From: Acidobacteria bacterium UBA7540
GTDB lineage: Bacteria; Acidobacteriota; Terriglobia; UBA7540
DNA: 9,469 bases
Assembly: GCA_002478145.1 (NCBI GenBank)
Contig: DLMI01000201.1
Coordinates: 1-9,469 of the forward strand
Reading direction: 5' to 3'
Part shown: piece after piece, positions 7,199 to 9,469 of the stretch
How positions within the stretch are numbered: the stretch's first letter is position 1
How the letters are laid out: every line of letters starts with the position of its first letter
Position numbers and translations under genes: made by a program
The notes under the pieces: model-generated
What the model was told of the DNA's origin: nothing
Seen by the model: only the letters and a program-made list of their open reading frames with translations
Database searches by the model: none

Positions 7199-7236
7199 AG
7201 TGGAGTTCAAAATGCGAATGTCCACTGATATATATC
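7199..7236 (+). promoter_or_regulatory. Promoter and operator candidate for the Rad50-like gene
   Basis: TTCAAA (7206-7211) and TATATA (7229-7234) are 17 bases apart and sit 38 bases before the ATG at 7272. The inverted repeat AGTGGA (7199-7204) and TCCACT (7221-7226) brackets the -35 box and reaches the -10 box, and GATATATATC (7227-7236) is itself a perfect palindrome. A protein bound here would block RNA polymerase. The neighbouring XRE regulator is the obvious candidate; that link is inference. Confidence 0.45.
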
Positions 7237-7271
7237 CACACTAACGTTGACTACTTCTGGGAGGTCTTACG

Positions 7272-9419
7272 ATGAGACTGCATCACCTGCGATTGCGGGG
7301 AATTACCGAGGCATTCCCAAATGAAGTCTGCGTCGACTTCGAGACTCTGGGTGAGGGGCTAATCGCCATCGTGGGTGAGAACGGCGCCGGCAAGTCCACG
7401 CTGATCGGATCGGTCTTCGCGGCTCTGTTTCGCCAACTGCCCGGCCAGAAGCGCTCGCTCTATGACTTCACCACTCATCCCCAGCCCGAAATCGACCTCA
7501 CTTTCAGTGTCAATGGCGCCTGCTACCGGTCGCTACTCAAGATCGATCCCAAGTCCCGCCAGATGGAGAGCTATCTGTTCAACGGGGATGGGAAACCGCT
7601 TACCAACGGCAAGAAGGAGCCCTTTGAGGAGCTTGTCCGCAAATGTGCTGGCACCCCCGACTTCTTTCTCAGCAGCATTTTCTCCAGCCAGAAGCGCACA
7701 GGGAACTTTCTCTCGCTGGACCGGAGCGAGCGGAAAGAGCTGTTCATCCGCGAGTTGCTCGGGTTGGACCGGCTGAGACTGATTGCGGCCGCGGCCAAAG
7801 ACAAGGCCGACGAAGTGGCCAGGACCACGCTTGGCCTTGAAGGGCAGGCGCGGAGCCTGAAGGAGCTGGTGGAGGCCGGGGTTGAAGAACCCGCGGGGGT
7901 CGAGGCCCAGCTTGGGGAGGTGTCATCTCGTCTTGAGACCCTGGAAGCTGAGAAGCGTGTGGCCCAGCAACGGCTGCTGGAGCTTCAGGCAGCGGATGCC
8001 AGTCGGAAGCCGCTCCTGGCCGAGGTCGAGACTCTGAAACAGCGCCTACGCAAAACCGATGCTGAGGTCACAGAGACTAAACGCCAGATAGGGAGAGATG
8101 AGAGCCTTCTGACGGGAAAGAAGGACCTCGCCGATTTGACGCAACGAGGCGCGACACTTGCTACTCGCATCGAAGAGCTCCATCGACAGATCCGTGAGGT
8201 TCAGAGTCTGGAGGCATCCAATCGGGATACCGAGCGCACGGTCCAAACTCTGGATGCCGAACTTAGAGCGAACCTGGCCGAGCTTGAGCGCGTACGGGTG
8301 GAGCGTGAGGAGCTCGCGGTAGTACCCTGCCGGGGCGAGGGGGTGTACGCCTCGTGCCCGAAGATTCGACGCGCCGTTGAGGCAGGTCAGAAGATTCCCG
8401 CATTGGAGGGAGAGGTTGCCACACTCTCAATTGAAGTCGAGGTCCAGCGCAGTTCGCTTATTCAGATTGTCACCCCATCCTTTGAACTCACCCGGACACT
8501 CGAAGGCTGCGAACAAAACCGCAAGAAAATTGATCAGGAGCGGCAACGGTACGAGGAATTGCAAGCAGTGGAGGCGCGGAGAGACGAACGGGTCAAGGCT
8601 TTGGATCGCTTGGCTCAGGCCCGTGCGGAAGTCGGCGAGGAACTATCGAGGAAGGAATCCGCACTCTCTGCATTCGCTGATCTCGACGCGCGGGTGCAGG
8701 CTTCACGGCGAGAGATTGAAGACACGGACCGGCTTCTCATCTCATGCCGCGGTCAACGGGACAGCCTTATTGCCCGCCAAGCACAAATCAAACAGCGTCA
8801 GGAGCAGATGGAGGCGGCGCGGACTCGGTTGGCTCAGGTCGAGGTCGAACTCAGCACGGTGAGAAATGAATGCGAGGACTTCAATTATCTCGCCAAGGTC
8901 TTCGGTCCGGACGAGATCCAACTCTGCGAGATCCAGGCTGCCGGACCACAGGTCTCGATCTTGGTCAACTCTTTGCTTGAGGGGTGCTTCGACAACAAGT
9001 TCGAAATCCGCTTCAGGACACAGCGGCCCAAGGCGGACGGCAAGGGTATGGTAGACGATTTTGATGTTGAGGTCCGCAACAAGAACCTGGACCGCACTTG
9101 CCTCGTGGATGAGCTTTCGGGCGGCCAATTCGTGCTGGTCAACGAAGCTGTCAACCTGGGCATCGCCATCTACAACATGCGGCAGGGCGAAGGCATTCGT
9201 CACGAAACTCTGTTCCGGGACGAAACCGTGGGAGCTCTGGACACGACTAACGCTAAGGAGTACGTGCACATGCTGCGTCGAGCCATGGACCTGGGCGGCT
9301 TTCATCAAGTATTCTTCATATGCCATACACCACTTGTCTGGGAGCTCGCGGATCGCGTCCTTTCAGTCGCTGGTGGAAGCGTGGTCATGGGTGATCAGCA
9401 AGCAGATTCTGTTGAATGA
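7272..9419 (+). CDS. Short Rad50/SbcC-type ATPase with noncanonical zinc hook
   Basis: A 715-residue ABC-type ATPase of the Rad50/SbcC/SMC group, expected to hold DNA ends and control the nuclease of its Mre11 partner. The N-terminal lobe has Walker A GENGAGKST (35-43) and a Q-loop glutamine at 140 (SSQKR). Long heptad-rich coiled coil fills roughly 165-350 and 365-560. At the tip, C353 and C362 sit in PCRGEGVYASCP, a C-x8-C pair where Rad50 usually has CxxC. The C-terminal lobe has the signature LSGGQ (615-619), Walker B and D-loop in LFRDETVGALD with D650 and E651, and a switch histidine at 685 (ICHTP). Thus both ATPase halves are intact. It is shorter than E. coli SbcC, about 1050 residues, and nearer phage Rad50 homologues. 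The ATG at 7272 has GGGAGG 7 bases upstream. It is the partner expected for the phosphoesterase at 5178, though the two are not in one operon. Confidence 0.93.
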   Translation: MRLHHLRLRGITEAFPNEVCVDFETLGEGLIAIVGENGAGKSTLIGSVFAALFRQLPGQKRSLYDFTTHPQPEIDLTFSVNGACYRSLLKIDPKSRQMESYLFNGDGKPLTNGKKEPFEELVRKCAGTPDFFLSSIFSSQKRTGNFLSLDRSERKELFIRELLGLDRLRLIAAAAKDKADEVARTTLGLEGQARSLKELVEAGVEEPAGVEAQLGEVSSRLETLEAEKRVAQQRLLELQAADASRKPLLAEVETLKQRLRKTDAEVTETKRQIGRDESLLTGKKDLADLTQRGATLATRIEELHRQIREVQSLEASNRDTERTVQTLDAELRANLAELERVRVEREELAVVPCRGEGVYASCPKIRRAVEAGQKIPALEGEVATLSIEVEVQRSSLIQIVTPSFELTRTLEGCEQNRKKIDQERQRYEELQAVEARRDERVKALDRLAQARAEVGEELSRKESALSAFADLDARVQASRREIEDTDRLLISCRGQRDSLIARQAQIKQRQEQMEAARTRLAQVEVELSTVRNECEDFNYLAKVFGPDEIQLCEIQAAGPQVSILVNSLLEGCFDNKFEIRFRTQRPKADGKGMVDDFDVEVRNKNLDRTCLVDELSGGQFVLVNEAVNLGIAIYNMRQGEGIRHETLFRDETVGALDTTNAKEYVHMLRRAMDLGGFHQVFFICHTPLVWELADRVLSVAGGSVVMGDQQADSVE

Positions 9420-9469
9420 GGCTGAGAGACTGCTGAACCTCGATCAGGTGTCGGCAATCACGTAGAAAC

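Larger units (their letters stand above)
6928..7271. other. Divergent intergenic control region
   Basis: This 344-base region separates the XRE and Rad50-like genes, which point away from each other. It carries the XRE promoter at 6975-7003 and the ATPase promoter with its inverted repeat at 7199-7236. Between them are small G/C hairpins, GGGG-CGCTCT-CCCC (7036-7049) and TGTGG-GGG-CCACA (7071-7083). I see no gene: the one open frame on the plus strand (6926-7165) resembles nothing. Confidence 0.6.

Noticed and set aside
8742..9326. 194-codon open frame on the minus strand
   Set aside because: It is antisense to the C-terminal ATPase lobe with LSGGQ and Walker B, and is a by-product of that GC-rich gene's codon use.

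Overview
The window reads as accessory, probably mobile, bacterial DNA devoted to DNA processing. It has six genes I can support: a DEVH-box SNF2-type helicase cut by the left edge, a two-gene operon on the minus strand (a protein of unknown family followed by a PD-(D/E)XK nuclease-like protein), a 91-residue protein of a family I recall from plasmids and integrative elements, an Mre11/SbcD-type metallophosphoesterase, an XRE-type repressor on the minus strand, and a short Rad50/SbcC-type ATPase. I see no rRNA, tRNA, CRISPR array, transposase or integrase. The composition is moderately GC-rich: hand-counted 60-base lines from the helicase, phosphoesterase and ATPase genes gave about 58-67%. 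The style of the XRE protein and the 91-residue protein reminds me of soil Acidobacteriota, but this is recollection and the phylum is not established.

Layout. 3-1826 (+) is the C-terminal two thirds or so of a helicase, ending in a possible sliding-clamp-binding peptide and followed by a likely terminator. 1827-2131 is a gap that may hold a terminator on each strand. 2132-4310 (-) is the two-gene operon, with lower GC (43-53% in sampled lines) than its surroundings and opposite orientation, so it looks like inserted cargo. 4311-4781 is a divergent intergenic region. 4782-5057 (+) is the small plasmid-family gene, 5178-6329 (+) the Mre11-like nuclease, 6547-6927 (-) the XRE regulator and 7272-9419 (+) the Rad50-like ATPase. 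The last 50 bases hold no complete gene.

How the parts may work together. Mre11/SbcD and Rad50/SbcC proteins normally form one complex, an ATP-controlled nuclease that processes DNA ends and hairpins; both halves are present and each keeps its main motifs. Unusually, the two genes are separated by about 940 bases containing an opposed regulator gene. The regulator and the ATPase are divergent, each with a recognisable promoter in the 344-base space between them, so the regulator may control the ATPase gene as well as itself. The helicase, possibly recruited by a replication clamp, would fit the same replication/recombination toolkit of a mobile element. The nuclease-like operon may be a separate defence or restriction-like cargo; this is inference from its motif, composition and orientation.
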